Assembly: GCA_050010115.1 (NCBI GenBank)
Contig: JBEKLQ010000028.1
Coordinates: 1-36,687 of the forward strand
Direction of reading: 5' to 3'
DNA: 36,687 nucleotides
Source of the DNA: JAKACA01 sp050010115
GTDB taxonomy: Bacteria; Actinomycetota; Acidimicrobiia; Acidimicrobiales; Bog-793
Shown here: positions 24,616-32,694 of the stretch, piece by piece
Layout of the letters: each line of letters starts with the position of its first letter
Position numbering within the stretch: position 1 is the first letter of the stretch
The notes under the pieces: model-generated
What the model was told of the DNA's origin: nothing
What the model saw: only the letters and a program-made list of their open reading frames with translations
The model's database searches: none
Translations under genes and position numbers: made by a program

Positions 24616-25755
24616 ATGGACTTGGAATTCGACGACGACCAGAAGGCACTCTCGGAGCTGGCGGCGCGGATTCTCGCCGAGCGCTCGACACCCGAGCGGC
24701 TGAAGGAGGTCGAGGCGGAGTCGGCTGCCGGCGGCGATGGCGTGGACCGCAAGCTGTGGTCGGATCTCGCCGGCGCCGGCCTGCTCGCCGCGCCGCTCGC
24801 CGAGGAGAACGGCGGTGCGGGCATGGGTCTCGCCGGCGCCGGCGTGGTGCTCGAGGAGGTGGGGCGCCGAGTGGCTGCCGTGCCCTATCTCGAGACCGTG
24901 CTGTGCGCGCTGGCAGTCGAGAGGTTCGGGTCCACTGCGGTGCGCGGGGCCCTGGCCGGCATGGCGGCGGGGTCGTTCATCGTGACGCCCGCGCTCACCG
25001 AGGCCCAGGCGGACCTCCGGGCGCCGGCGGCGAGGGCCTCAGCGGGTGCCGAGGCAACGTGGCGGCTCGACGGAGAGAAGATCTGCGTGCCGGCCGGCAT
25101 GGCTGCTGACGCCTACCTCGTACCGGTGACGTTCCCCGACGGCTCCACCGGGGTGGTGTTCGTAGACGCAGGCGCTGGGGGGCTGACCCGCGTGCGCCAG
25201 GACACCACGGCGGGCCGGCCGGAGGCCTTGGTGCGTCTTGATGGCGTGGAGGTGCCCGATGACGCCGTGCTGGGCTCGGGTGGCTCTGATTCCGCCGAGC
25301 GGGGTGAGGTGCTCGACTGGCTCGTCGACCGAGCCACAGCGGCTCTGGCCGTGCTCGCCGCCGGATGCCTCGACGAAGCACTCCGGATGACCGCCTCGTA
25401 CGTGAAGGAGCGCAAGCAGTTCGACCGCCCGCTCGCCACGTTCCAGGCGGTCGGGCAGCGGGCCGCCGACGCCTACATCGATGCGCTGGGTGTCCGGCTG
25501 ACCGCTTGGCAGGCCGTGTGGCGCCTGTCGGTGGGCCTGCCTGCCGGCGACGAGGTGACGATCGCCAAGTATTGGGCCAGCGAGGCGGGACAGCGCGTCG
25601 TGCACGCCTGCCAGCACCTCCACGGGGGCGTCGGCATGGACCGTGACTACCCCGTGCACCGGTACTTCCTCGCCGCCAAGCAGATCGACCTCGCCCTCGG
25701 CGGCGCCGCTCCCCAGCTCGCCGATCTCGGCCGCCGCATCGCCGCCTCGGCGTAG
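24616..25755 (+). CDS. fadE27: Acyl-CoA dehydrogenase, FadE27-like partner subunit
   Basis: A 379-residue protein (MDLEFDDDQKALSELAARIL). The C-terminal half matches mycobacterial FadE27 as I recall it: YVKERKQFDRPLATFQAVGQ, ADAYIDALGVRLT, HLHGGVGMDRDYPVHRYFLA, and KQIDLALGGAAPQL. The middle domain is weaker and lacks a convincing base, as expected for the subunit that completes the FAD site in a heterotetramer. It should work with the gene just upstream, 22 bases away, which has GGAG before this ATG. The substrate is inferred from the pair and the operator, not read directly. Confidence 0.88.
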   Translation: MDLEFDDDQKALSELAARILAERSTPERLKEVEAESAAGGDGVDRKLWSDLAGAGLLAAPLAEENGGAGMGLAGAGVVLEEVGRRVAAVPYLETVLCALAVERFGSTAVRGALAGMAAGSFIVTPALTEAQADLRAPAARASAGAEATWRLDGEKICVPAGMAADAYLVPVTFPDGSTGVVFVDAGAGGLTRVRQDTTAGRPEALVRLDGVEVPDDAVLGSGGSDSAERGEVLDWLVDRATAALAVLAAGCLDEALRMTASYVKERKQFDRPLATFQAVGQRAADAYIDALGVRLTAWQAVWRLSVGLPAGDEVTIAKYWASEAGQRVVHACQHLHGGVGMDRDYPVHRYFLAAKQIDLALGGAAPQLADLGRRIAASA

Positions 25756-25858
25756 TTCTCGTGCGCAGGGCCGGCACCGACGCCGGCGCCGGCCGGCGGC
25801 TGGCCGCCTGACCACATCCGCGGCGAGATCGCGTGTGACCTGCCCGTAAGATGGCTCC

Positions 25859-27556
25859 GTGAGCGGGCAGGGACTCGATCGCCGTGAATTCCTCCGGCGG
25901 CTCGGGATGGCGGCTGGAGGCGTCGCCGGAATGGCGGTCGGAGCCACCGCCCTCGACGCCTGCGACTCATCACCGCAGTCATCGGTCCAGCACACCACGA
26001 CCAGCGAGCCCGGCCGGTCGACTACGAGCAGCACAAGGCTGGCGAGCAGGATCCAGCTCGACGACCTCGGCCTGCCGATCGCCGACTGGGTGGTCGAGGA
26101 GAACGCCCGCAAGGGAACGCTCGAGTGGCTGCTCCACCCCCCTCCCCCGATGGGCGTGGAGGGCTATCTGGACCATGTCAGCGCGGCGCCCGGCGACGAG
26201 GTCACCCTGTTCGTCACGAGCACCGCCTCGCTTGTGATCCCGAAGGTGTACCGGCTCGGCTGGTACCAGGGATACGGCGCCAGGTTCGTGGCGGATCTCG
26301 GCAAGCACCCGGGAGTGGTGCAGCCGGAGCCGACATTCACCGCGGGCGTGAACATGGTGGAGTGCCATTGGTCGCCGACGTTGCGTTTTGAAGTGGGGCA
26401 CGACTGGCCGAGCGGGTACTACTTGATCCACTTGGGGACGTCGAAGGGTTTCTCGCAGTGGGTGCCGCTTGTCGTGCGGGACGACTCCAGCACCTCGGCA
26501 GTACTCGTCCAGAGCAGCGTCACCACGTGGCAGGCCTACAACCTGTGGGGCGGCTACAGCCTCTACCTCGGCCCGGACGGGACCGGAGGGACTGACGTGG
26601 CCAACCGGTCCAGGGTCGTGTCGTTCGATCGCCCTTACCCACCAGGCTGGGAGGACGGGACGGCGGACCTGTTCGGCAACGAGTACCCGATCGTGGCGCT
26701 CCTCGAGCGGCTCGGCGTGGACGTGAGCTACTGGACCGACATCGATCTCCACCACCGTGCCGCCCTACTGGCGCAACACCGCTGCCTGGTCAGCCTCGGG
26801 CACGACGAGTACTGGTCCTCCACTATGCGCTACTCGTGCGAGGAGGCGATCGGAAAGGGCCTCAACGTGGCGTTCCTCGGAGCGAACGCCTGCTACCGCC
26901 ACATCCGGTTGGACGCCTCGCCGGTGGGGGACAACCGGCGGGTCGTGTGCTACAAGGACGCGACCGAGGACCCCTACCTGGGCAAGGACAACGCCGAGGT
27001 GACGGCCAACTGGGGAGAGGGTCCCGACCCGCGACCCGAGTCGTCGATGATCGGTGTGGCCTACCAGGCGTTCCAGCCGTACGAGTCGAGTCCCGAGAGC
27101 TTGGTCGTGGTGGATCCCGAGTCGTGGATCCTCGAAGGCACCGGCCTTGCCCACGGCGCCGAGATCCCGTTCACCAACGGGTCGGAGTTCGACCGGTACT
27201 CACCTGGGCCCTCGTCGCCGACGAACGTGCACATCGTGTGCCACTCGCCCATCACGAGCGTGCTCGGGCCCTCGTATTCCGACATGGCGTACTACACGGT
27301 TCCCGGCGGGGGAGGCGTCTTTTCCAGTGGCACGGCGTCGTTCGTCGACAGGCTGTGGGCCAACCCCGGCGTCCTCCCCAAGCCGTTCGCGCCGGGGCCC
27401 ATCGCAGGGGTGACCGAGCCGCTGACCCGGATCACGACGAACGTGCTCGCCGAGTTCTCGAAGGGCCCGGCGGCGGCGTCACGGCCGTCAGGGGCCAACT
27501 GGCAGGAGTTCTACTCGGATGGCTCCGCCGCCCTCCCTCCGGTGGACGTGCCGTAG
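25859..27556 (+). CDS. Tat-exported N,N-dimethylformamidase beta-subunit-like protein
   Basis: A 565-residue protein. The N-terminus carries a Tat signal: RREFLRRLGMAAGGVAGMAV, then ATALDAC. The Cys could be lipidated, but LDAC is a poor lipobox, so this is uncertain. The mature part resembles the large (beta) subunit of N,N-dimethylformamidase: an N-terminal beta-sandwich (YRLGWYQGYGARFVADL), SSVTTWQAYNLWGGYSLY, FDRPYP, and the hallmark HDEYWS at His315. The fold resembles a glutamine amidotransferase, and characterised members are iron amidohydrolases. No light-subunit gene is adjacent, so the reaction here is open. It follows the fadE27-like gene after 103 bases containing a GC-rich palindrome, and starts with GTG. 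It faces the LLM gene convergently. Confidence 0.83.
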   Translation: MSGQGLDRREFLRRLGMAAGGVAGMAVGATALDACDSSPQSSVQHTTTSEPGRSTTSSTRLASRIQLDDLGLPIADWVVEENARKGTLEWLLHPPPPMGVEGYLDHVSAAPGDEVTLFVTSTASLVIPKVYRLGWYQGYGARFVADLGKHPGVVQPEPTFTAGVNMVECHWSPTLRFEVGHDWPSGYYLIHLGTSKGFSQWVPLVVRDDSSTSAVLVQSSVTTWQAYNLWGGYSLYLGPDGTGGTDVANRSRVVSFDRPYPPGWEDGTADLFGNEYPIVALLERLGVDVSYWTDIDLHHRAALLAQHRCLVSLGHDEYWSSTMRYSCEEAIGKGLNVAFLGANACYRHIRLDASPVGDNRRVVCYKDATEDPYLGKDNAEVTANWGEGPDPRPESSMIGVAYQAFQPYESSPESLVVVDPESWILEGTGLAHGAEIPFTNGSEFDRYSPGPSSPTNVHIVCHSPITSVLGPSYSDMAYYTVPGGGGVFSSGTASFVDRLWANPGVLPKPFAPGPIAGVTEPLTRITTNVLAEFSKGPAAASRPSGANWQEFYSDGSAALPPVDVP

Positions 27557-27590
27557 TCGCTGCGTGGTGCTGTCGCCGCAGCGGCGCCCT

Positions 27591-28628
27591 TCAGCCGGCG
27601 AGCTCGGCGAGCAACCGCATCTGGTCGATCCCGCCACCGACGAGCAGAGTGGTGACGAGCGACTCGTTCCATGCCTCGAGGTCGTCCCGGATCTTCTCCC
27701 GAGGCCCGATGAGCGCTGTGGCCTCCACGAGCGAGGTCGGTACGGCGGCCGCGGCCTCGGCCTTGTGGCCGTCCAGGTACAGGTCTTGGATCCGCTTGGC
27801 TTCCGCCTCGAAACCCATCCGCGCGAACACCTGGAAGTGGAAGTTCATCTCACGCGCTCCCATGCCGCCGATGTACAGAGCGAGGAACGGTCGGACGACG
27901 TCAGCTGCCCGCTCCACGTCGTCGTCGACGACGACGGTGGCCGTGGCGATGACCTCGAACTCCTCCGGCGTCCGCCGGGCGTCAGGCCGGGAGAAACCCT
28001 CCGCCAACGACTTGCGGTAGTCCTCGTCGTAGGCGGGCGCGTAGAAGATGGGAAGCCACCCGTCGGCGATCTCGGCGGCGAGGGCGACGTTCCTCGAGCC
28101 CTCGGCCCCGAGGATGATGGGCAGGTCCGCACGCAACGGGTGCACGATCGGTTTCAGTGGCTTGCCGAGCCCCGTGCCGTCGGCGCCGGCGTAGGGCAGC
28201 GGGTAGTGCGGGCCGGCGCTCGTGACCGGAGCCTGGCGAGCCAGCACGTCGCGGACGATGCCGACGTACTCCCGGGTCCGGGCGAGCGGGCGGGGGAACG
28301 GCTGGCCGTACCAACCCTCGACCACTTGAGGACCGGACACACCGAGGCCGAGTACGAATCGGCCCCCGCTCAGATGGTCGATCGTCAACGCGGCCATGGC
28401 CATCGCCGTCGGCGTCCTGGCCGAAATCTGGCACAGGGCGGTCCCGAGCCGGAGCGACGTGGTGCGGGAGCCGAGCCACGCGAGCGGCGTCAGCGCGTCG
28501 GACCCGTACGCCTCGGCTGTCCAGACGGAGTCGAAGCCGAGTCGCTCCGCCTCGTCGATCTTCGCGGCCGTGTCGGAGGGCGGGCCTGAGCCCCAGTAGC
28601 CAAGTTGCAGGCCGAGCTTCATCGTCAC
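27591..28628 (-). CDS. LLM-class F420-dependent oxidoreductase (Rv3520c-like)
   Basis: A 345-residue TIM-barrel protein of the luciferase-like monooxygenase group. From memory it tracks Mycobacterium tuberculosis Rv3520c closely: MKLGLQLGYWG, GFDSVWTAEAYGSDALTPLA, ALTIDHLSGGRFVLGLGVSG, PQVVEGWYGQPF, HPLRADLPIILGAEG and FLALYIGGMGA. Rv3520c lies inside the mycobacterial cholesterol-catabolism region and has no settled substrate. The GTG at 28628 (or ATG at 28622) starts 10 bases after the P450 stop with AAGGG in front, so the two form an operon under the KstR-type box upstream of the P450. F420 rather than FMN is inferred from the family. Confidence 0.9.
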   Translation of the reverse strand: MTMKLGLQLGYWGSGPPSDTAAKIDEAERLGFDSVWTAEAYGSDALTPLAWLGSRTTSLRLGTALCQISARTPTAMAMAALTIDHLSGGRFVLGLGVSGPQVVEGWYGQPFPRPLARTREYVGIVRDVLARQAPVTSAGPHYPLPYAGADGTGLGKPLKPIVHPLRADLPIILGAEGSRNVALAAEIADGWLPIFYAPAYDEDYRKSLAEGFSRPDARRTPEEFEVIATATVVVDDDVERAADVVRPFLALYIGGMGAREMNFHFQVFARMGFEAEAKRIQDLYLDGHKAEAAAAVPTSLVEATALIGPREKIRDDLEAWNESLVTTLLVGGGIDQMRLLAELAG

Positions 28629-28638
28629 ACGCCGCCCT

Positions 28639-29841
28639 TCACCCTGCCGCCACCGGTAGGTGCTTGATCCCGTTGATGAAATTCGACCGGAGCCGCTGGA
28701 CCTCGCCGGCGAGCTCGAGGTCCGGCATCGCCTGCATCAACTCGGTGAACATGATCCGCATCTCCAGCCGGGCCAGGTTGGCACCGAGGCAGAAATGGGA
28801 GCCGCCGCCGCCGAAGGCCACGTGCTCGTTCGGCGTTCGGGTGATGTCAAAACGATCCGGGTCCTGGAACACCTCCTCGTCCCGGTTGGCCGACGCATGC
28901 CAGAAGATGACCTTGTCTCCTTCGGCGATCCGTTGGCCACCGATCTTGGTGTCCTTGGTTGCCGTGCGGCGGAAGTGCATCACCGGTGAGGCGTACCGGA
29001 GCATCTCCTCGATGGCCGAGTCGAGGAGCTCGGGGCGCTCGATGAGGAGCTTGCGCTGGTCCGGGTTCTCGATGAGTGCCAAGGTGCCGTGAGCGATCTG
29101 GTTGCGGGTCGTCTCGTTGCCGGCGACGGACAACAGCATGAAGAAGAGGTCGACCTCGAGCTGCGAGAGCCGGTCGCCGGCGATCTCGGCGTGGACAAGG
29201 ATGCTGAGCAGGTCGTCGTGCGGGTCGGCATGCCGTTCTGCCGTCAGCGCGTCGGCATAGGCGAACAGCTCCATCGCAGCCTCGGTGGCGAGCTCGGGCG
29301 CTTCGGTGAACTCCGGATCGTTGGAGCCCACCATGCGATTGCTCCAGTCGAAGACCTTGTGGCGGTCCTCCTGCGGCACGCCCATCAGCTCGGCGATCAC
29401 CTGCAGGGGCAGCTCGGCGGCGATGTCGGCCACGAGGTCGAACTCACCCTTCAGCCGGGCCTCGGTGACGAGTTGGCGAGTGCGGTCGACGACGGTCTGC
29501 TCCAGCTCCGCCACCATCCGCGGGGTAAAGCCCTTGTTGACGAGGCGCCGGTAACGGGTGTGCATCGGTGGGTCCATGTTCAGCATCATCAGCCGTTGCT
29601 GCGCGAGGACCTCCTCGTTCCAGCTCATCATCAGCGCGCCGCCCGTATACGAGGAGAACGTGGCGGAGTTGCGGTTGACGGCGACGAGATCGTGGTAGCG
29701 CATCACCGACCAGAAGCCGGGCCCGTCCTGCTCCTCATGCCAGAAGACCGGGTGGTCCCGGCGCAATTGGGCGAAGAGCTGATGGGGGACGGCAGGTACG
29801 TAGAGATCGGGGTCAGTCAAGTCGACCGTCGTGAGATCCAT
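28639..29841 (-). CDS. Cytochrome P450, CYP125/CYP142-type
   Basis: A 400-residue soluble P450. Diagnostic parts are the I-helix AGNETTRN, the E-x-x-R of IEEMLRYASPV, and the haem loop FGGGGSHFCLG with Cys351. The N-terminus (VDLTDPDLYVPAVPHQLFAQ) and the C-terminus (LRSNFINGIKHLPV) resemble CYP125 and CYP142, the steroid C26 monooxygenases that start cholesterol side-chain oxidation. MLNMDPPMHTRYRRLV is also in the style of this clade. Substrate assignment rests on this similarity and on the KstR-type operator. The ATG at 29841 has GGGAGG six bases upstream. The LLM oxidoreductase gene follows after 10 bases. The electron donor proteins are not in the window. Confidence 0.9.
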   Translation of the reverse strand: MDLTTVDLTDPDLYVPAVPHQLFAQLRRDHPVFWHEEQDGPGFWSVMRYHDLVAVNRNSATFSSYTGGALMMSWNEEVLAQQRLMMLNMDPPMHTRYRRLVNKGFTPRMVAELEQTVVDRTRQLVTEARLKGEFDLVADIAAELPLQVIAELMGVPQEDRHKVFDWSNRMVGSNDPEFTEAPELATEAAMELFAYADALTAERHADPHDDLLSILVHAEIAGDRLSQLEVDLFFMLLSVAGNETTRNQIAHGTLALIENPDQRKLLIERPELLDSAIEEMLRYASPVMHFRRTATKDTKIGGQRIAEGDKVIFWHASANRDEEVFQDPDRFDITRTPNEHVAFGGGGSHFCLGANLARLEMRIMFTELMQAMPDLELAGEVQRLRSNFINGIKHLPVAAG

Positions 29842-29923
29842 GCGTTCCCTCCCTGTGCCCCTGTGCGGTCCGCGCTACTGACGTGGCGCCGCCCTCGTGA
29901 TTGCAATGGCGTCGCGCCAAGAA

Positions 29924-29937
29924 TAGAACACGTTTCA
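29924..29937. promoter_or_regulatory. KstR-type operator upstream of the P450/LLM operon
   Basis: TAGAACACGTTTCA fits TnnAACnnGTTnnA at every fixed position and lies 83 bases before the P450 start. Similarity with the other site extends beyond the palindrome: TAGAACACGTTTCAGTTTCG here and TAGAACGCGTTACACTTTCG at 23363, 17 of 20 identical. Two such sites, both ahead of steroid-type genes, support a common repressor. Confidence 0.7.
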
Positions 29938-30194
29938 GTTTCGTGAGCCGCAGTGTAGGCGGCTGCCGGGAGCGAATTCCAGACGAATCCGGACGCGGAA
30001 AGGCCCCGGGTAGCCGGTCGGCTTGCACCTCCGTACTTCCCGGGGCCCTGTCCTGGTAACTGAACGCCCCTGCGGTGCTCCGGGTGCCTTGCGGCTGCCC
30101 GATGCCTCGCCCGGTGCTCCGGCCCCGAAGGGCCAGCTCCCCGGTCAGGTTGCACTGTCACCGTCCTCGGCGGATTGCCGTGGCCGCTCCCTCC

Positions 30195-30467
30195 AGCCTC
30201 CCTTGCGGGTGGCCTTCTGGCAGAAGCCGATGCGCTTGGTCCAGCCTCCCTTGCGGGCGACCTTCCCTCCTGCACCAATCCCTTCGTCCCTGTCTCCCTT
30301 GCGGGCGACCGTTCCTCGGGGACCAGGCCCTCTGTTCGAACTGCCCTTGCGGGCTGCTCTCCCTTCGGAGCCGAGACCCTTTCGTTCGAACCGCCCTTGC
30401 GGGCTGCTCTCCCGTCCGGACCCAAGTACCTGCGATCAGGTCTTCCTTGCGGTCGTCCCTCTTGCCG
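30195..30467. repeat. Regularly spaced repeat array, six copies, 48-50 bp period
   Basis: The core CCTTGCGG(G/T) begins at 30201, 30249, 30297, 30345, 30395 and 30445, giving steps of 48, 48, 48, 50 and 50. The extended core is about (C/T)C(C/T)CCCTTGCGGG(C/T)(G/T). Flanks are conserved in pairs: CAGCC before copies 1 and 2, GCGACC after copies 2 and 3, TTCGAAC before and GCTGCTCTCCC after copies 4 and 5. The intervening 30 bases vary. On the minus strand three 48-base steps give a 16-residue period, but the 50-base steps break any frame. Confidence 0.8.
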
Positions 30468-30683
30468 GTACTGCGGCGTCTCCGTCCTTGGCTCGCATAC
30501 TTTGCGTCATCAGCGGCCGGCCGTCAACTGGAGTTGAGGAAATGCGGAGGTTATCGACAGGCTCAGGTGACTTTTCGACAACTTGTCTTCGATGTCCCCC
30601 GATAGTCCCCAGCCTCGTCCACACCCAGGCCCCGCCAGACAGCCTCACTAGCGCCCGAAGGGCGCACTCGCGGGCTGGCCTGG

Positions 30684-30768
30684 CCTCGCCCCGCCTCGCC
30701 CCGCCCCGCCCCGCCCCGCCTCGCCTCGCCTCGCCCCGCCCCGCCCCGCCTCGCCTCGCCTCGCCTCG
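30684..30768. repeat. Pentanucleotide array (CCYCG)17
   Basis: Seventeen uninterrupted pentamers, each CCCCG or CCTCG, fill this interval. On the minus strand this is CGGGG/CGAGG, a G-rich strand in the 3' flank of the nitroreductase transcript, 15 bases past its stop. The CCCCG and CCTCG units are grouped in short blocks, suggesting expansion by slippage. Confidence 0.92.
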
Positions 30769-30783
30769 TCCGCCCGGTGACGG

Positions 30784-31464
30784 CTACGCCGTGAAGGGAT
30801 CCCCTCCGAACCGGTCGATGAACGTGAAGGATTCGACGGGTCCGCGGCGCAACTTGCGAACCTGCCGTACCGGGTGGCCGAGCACGACCAGGCCGGCGAC
30901 TGCGAAGGCGGTGGGGAAGCCGAGGAGCTCTCGGACGGCGGTTTCTTGGCGGGTGAGCACCGTGGTCAGGACCCCGCCCAATCCCTCGTTGCGGGCGGCG
31001 AGGAGCAGGTTCTGGCCGAACGGGTACACCGATGCCCCACCGACGATGCTCTGCCGTCCGAGACCGTTGTCGGTCACGGCCAGCGAGCCGAGATGAGCCA
31101 GCAGCACCATCATGACGGGCACGTTGGCCAACTGCTCGCCGAAGGCATCGGGAGCAGGCCGCTCCCGGGCAGCGCCGAGATCGACGGCGGGGCCCTGCCA
31201 GCGGCCGTCGTCGCCGGGAGCGAACGGCACGAGGCCACGCTCGACATGCGCCCAGTACTCACGCCAGCCGAGGGCGTACAGGTCGACGATCGCCTGGCGC
31301 CGGTCCGGGTCCCGGATCACGACCACCCGCCAGGGTTGGCGGTTGCCGCCGCTCGGGGCGAAACGTGCCGCATCGAGCACTCGCCACAGCGTCGCGTCGT
31401 TGACCGGCTCTGGCGCGAATTCGCGGCATGCGCCGGTCGTCCGCATGGCCTCGATCAGGTCCAT
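30784..31464 (-). CDS. Nitroreductase family protein
   Basis: A 226-residue FMN-dependent nitroreductase-fold protein. The family start is clear: MDLIEAMRTTGACREFAPEPV, then LDAARFAPSGGNRQPWRVVV, with the Arg and SGGNRQPW residues that bind FMN phosphate. QSIVGGASVYPFGQNLLLAA corresponds to the dimer helix, and LGGVLTTV and GLVVLGHPVRQVRKL are typical of the C-terminal half. Such enzymes reduce nitro groups, quinones or enones with NAD(P)H; the natural substrate is unknown. The ATG at 31464 has AGGAGGA upstream. Its 3' flank is the G-rich pentamer array. Confidence 0.9.
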   Translation of the reverse strand: MDLIEAMRTTGACREFAPEPVNDATLWRVLDAARFAPSGGNRQPWRVVVIRDPDRRQAIVDLYALGWREYWAHVERGLVPFAPGDDGRWQGPAVDLGAARERPAPDAFGEQLANVPVMMVLLAHLGSLAVTDNGLGRQSIVGGASVYPFGQNLLLAARNEGLGGVLTTVLTRQETAVRELLGFPTAFAVAGLVVLGHPVRQVRKLRRGPVESFTFIDRFGGDPFTA

Positions 31465-31713
31465 TGGCTAGTCCTCCTCCGTCTCCGCAAGAGGGAACGG
31501 GTGTCGGCAAGCTGCACGGGCTCACGCTAGACCGGAGCCACACGAGGTGAGCCGCAGCTCGCTGCACCGCCGGCCGGCGGCGGGCACCGGCCGCCGGGCC
31601 GCTGGTAGCGTCCAGACTGGCCGATGCTCGATGACCATCTGGGATGCCAGGGCCCTGAGTAGCCGGTGCTCGCTTTCCCGGGGCGCCGTGTCCGGAGGTT
31701 GTGATGAGGTTCG

Positions 31714-32694
31714 ATGACCACTGAGTGGAATGGGCAGGGCCTGCCGCCGGCCGCGATGGCGCGGATGGAGCGAGGGAAAGCTGGCGGCCCCCACGCGAGC
31801 CTGTTCGGCATCTCGGGGCAGGCGGCGCTGGAAGCGTGCGGCTTCTCGGTCGTGGGCGAGGTGATGGGTTGCATCGTCCACCACATCGGCTTCACGGGCT
31901 ACGGCGGGTGCGGCTGGATGCCGGCCAATGCCTACGGTGGCTACGGCAATTTCGGCAACGCAGGAGTCGGTGGCTACGGCCTGGGCAACCGTTCCGGCGG
32001 CTACGGCATGGGGGGCCGGCCGGGTGTGCGCACGAGCTCGGGCGGAGGCTGGGCTGGGTTCGCCCCCTACGTCGACGCGCTGTACCACGGCTACGACACG
32101 GCGGTGCTCAGGATGCTGCTCGAGTGCCGCGACCTGAGGGGGGACGGGGTCGTTGGCGTGACGCTTGAGCAGCGGCACCTCGGGCAGGACAACCGTGAGT
32201 TCATCGCCTACGGCACAGCGGTGCGAGCCCACAGCAAGGTCCGGCCGGCCAACCTGTTCTCGACCACGTTGCCAGCTCACGACGTGGCAAAACTCCTCCA
32301 CGGCGGATGGGCTCCCGCTGCGATCACGATCGGGATCTCGCTCGCCATCCGCCATGACGACTGGGCCACCTTGCAACAGGCGCGGGCTTGGGCGGGCAAC
32401 ACCGAGGTCTCGGGTTACACCGAGCTCGTCCATCACGTCCGCCAGGACGCCCGCCAGCAGTTCGCCCGGCGCACCGCCGCCTATGGGGCTGACGGGGCGA
32501 TCATGTCCGACATGTCCCTCGACATCTGGGACATCGAGCCCGGCGAGGGCCACCGCGACCACGTGGCGTTGTCGTTCGTGCACGGCACGGCCATCGCCCA
32601 ATTCCACAAAGGTGCGGTCGCTCCCACCTCGAGCCTCATCGTCCTGCCAATGTCCGATCCACCTGGAGCTGTTGTAGCTGGAAGGAAACCATGA
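31714..32694 (+). CDS. Protein with two YbjQ-type (heavy-metal-binding-like) domains and a Gly/Tyr-rich insertion
   Basis: A 326-residue protein with two degenerate YbjQ-like modules. The first spans about residues 28-175 (EACGFSVVGEVMGCIVHH, then DGVVGVTLEQ and EFIAYGTAV). It is split by a 55-residue glycine-rich insertion with YGGYG, GYGLGN and GGYGMGG repeats. The second covers about 180-310 (LFSTTLPAHDVAKLLHGGWA, DARQQFARRTAAYGADGAI, SFVHGTAIAQF). The family is labelled heavy-metal binding in databases, but its function is unproven. The ATG at 31714 has GAGG four bases upstream. Its stop overlaps the ATG of the next gene by four bases, so the two are co-translated. Its reverse strand is also open, but that is a GC-rich shadow. 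Confidence 0.8.
   Translation: MTTEWNGQGLPPAAMARMERGKAGGPHASLFGISGQAALEACGFSVVGEVMGCIVHHIGFTGYGGCGWMPANAYGGYGNFGNAGVGGYGLGNRSGGYGMGGRPGVRTSSGGGWAGFAPYVDALYHGYDTAVLRMLLECRDLRGDGVVGVTLEQRHLGQDNREFIAYGTAVRAHSKVRPANLFSTTLPAHDVAKLLHGGWAPAAITIGISLAIRHDDWATLQQARAWAGNTEVSGYTELVHHVRQDARQQFARRTAAYGADGAIMSDMSLDIWDIEPGEGHRDHVALSFVHGTAIAQFHKGAVAPTSSLIVLPMSDPPGAVVAGRKP

Larger units (their letters stand above)
29938..30783. other. Non-coding stretch of about 850 bases with two repeat arrays
   Basis: Between the P450 promoter and the nitroreductase stop I find no credible gene. Open frames on both strands follow the repeats and translate to Arg/Pro/Ala-rich text without domain features. The stretch holds GC-rich duplicated phrases (about 30060-30120), the 48-50 bp array (30195-30467), a less GC-rich part around 30490-30600, and the CCYCG array (30684-30768). 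Confidence 0.7.

Noticed and set aside
30331..30400. tRNA-like T-loop words GTTCGAAC
   Set aside because: They are part of the repeat units; no acceptor or anticodon stems fit around them.
29817..30425. Minus-strand frame with a 16-residue period (RSPARE-type repeats)
   Set aside because: The period breaks where the DNA step changes to 50 bases, and the frame continues across the KstR-type site into the P450 start.
30195..30467. CRISPR array
   Set aside because: The conserved core is under 20 bases and imperfect, the flanks are partly shared, and no cas genes are near.
30551..30559. DnaA-box-like TTATCGACA
   Set aside because: A single imperfect match, without further boxes or an AT-rich unwinding region, is expected by chance.
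30023..31096. Plus-strand frame of 357 codons across the repeat arrays
   Set aside because: Runs through two repeat arrays and the antisense of the nitroreductase; composition follows the repeats.
31522..32607. Minus-strand frame of 361 codons opposite the first YbjQ-type gene
   Set aside because: The plus strand has recognisable domains and an ATGA joint with the next gene; the antisense text shows none.
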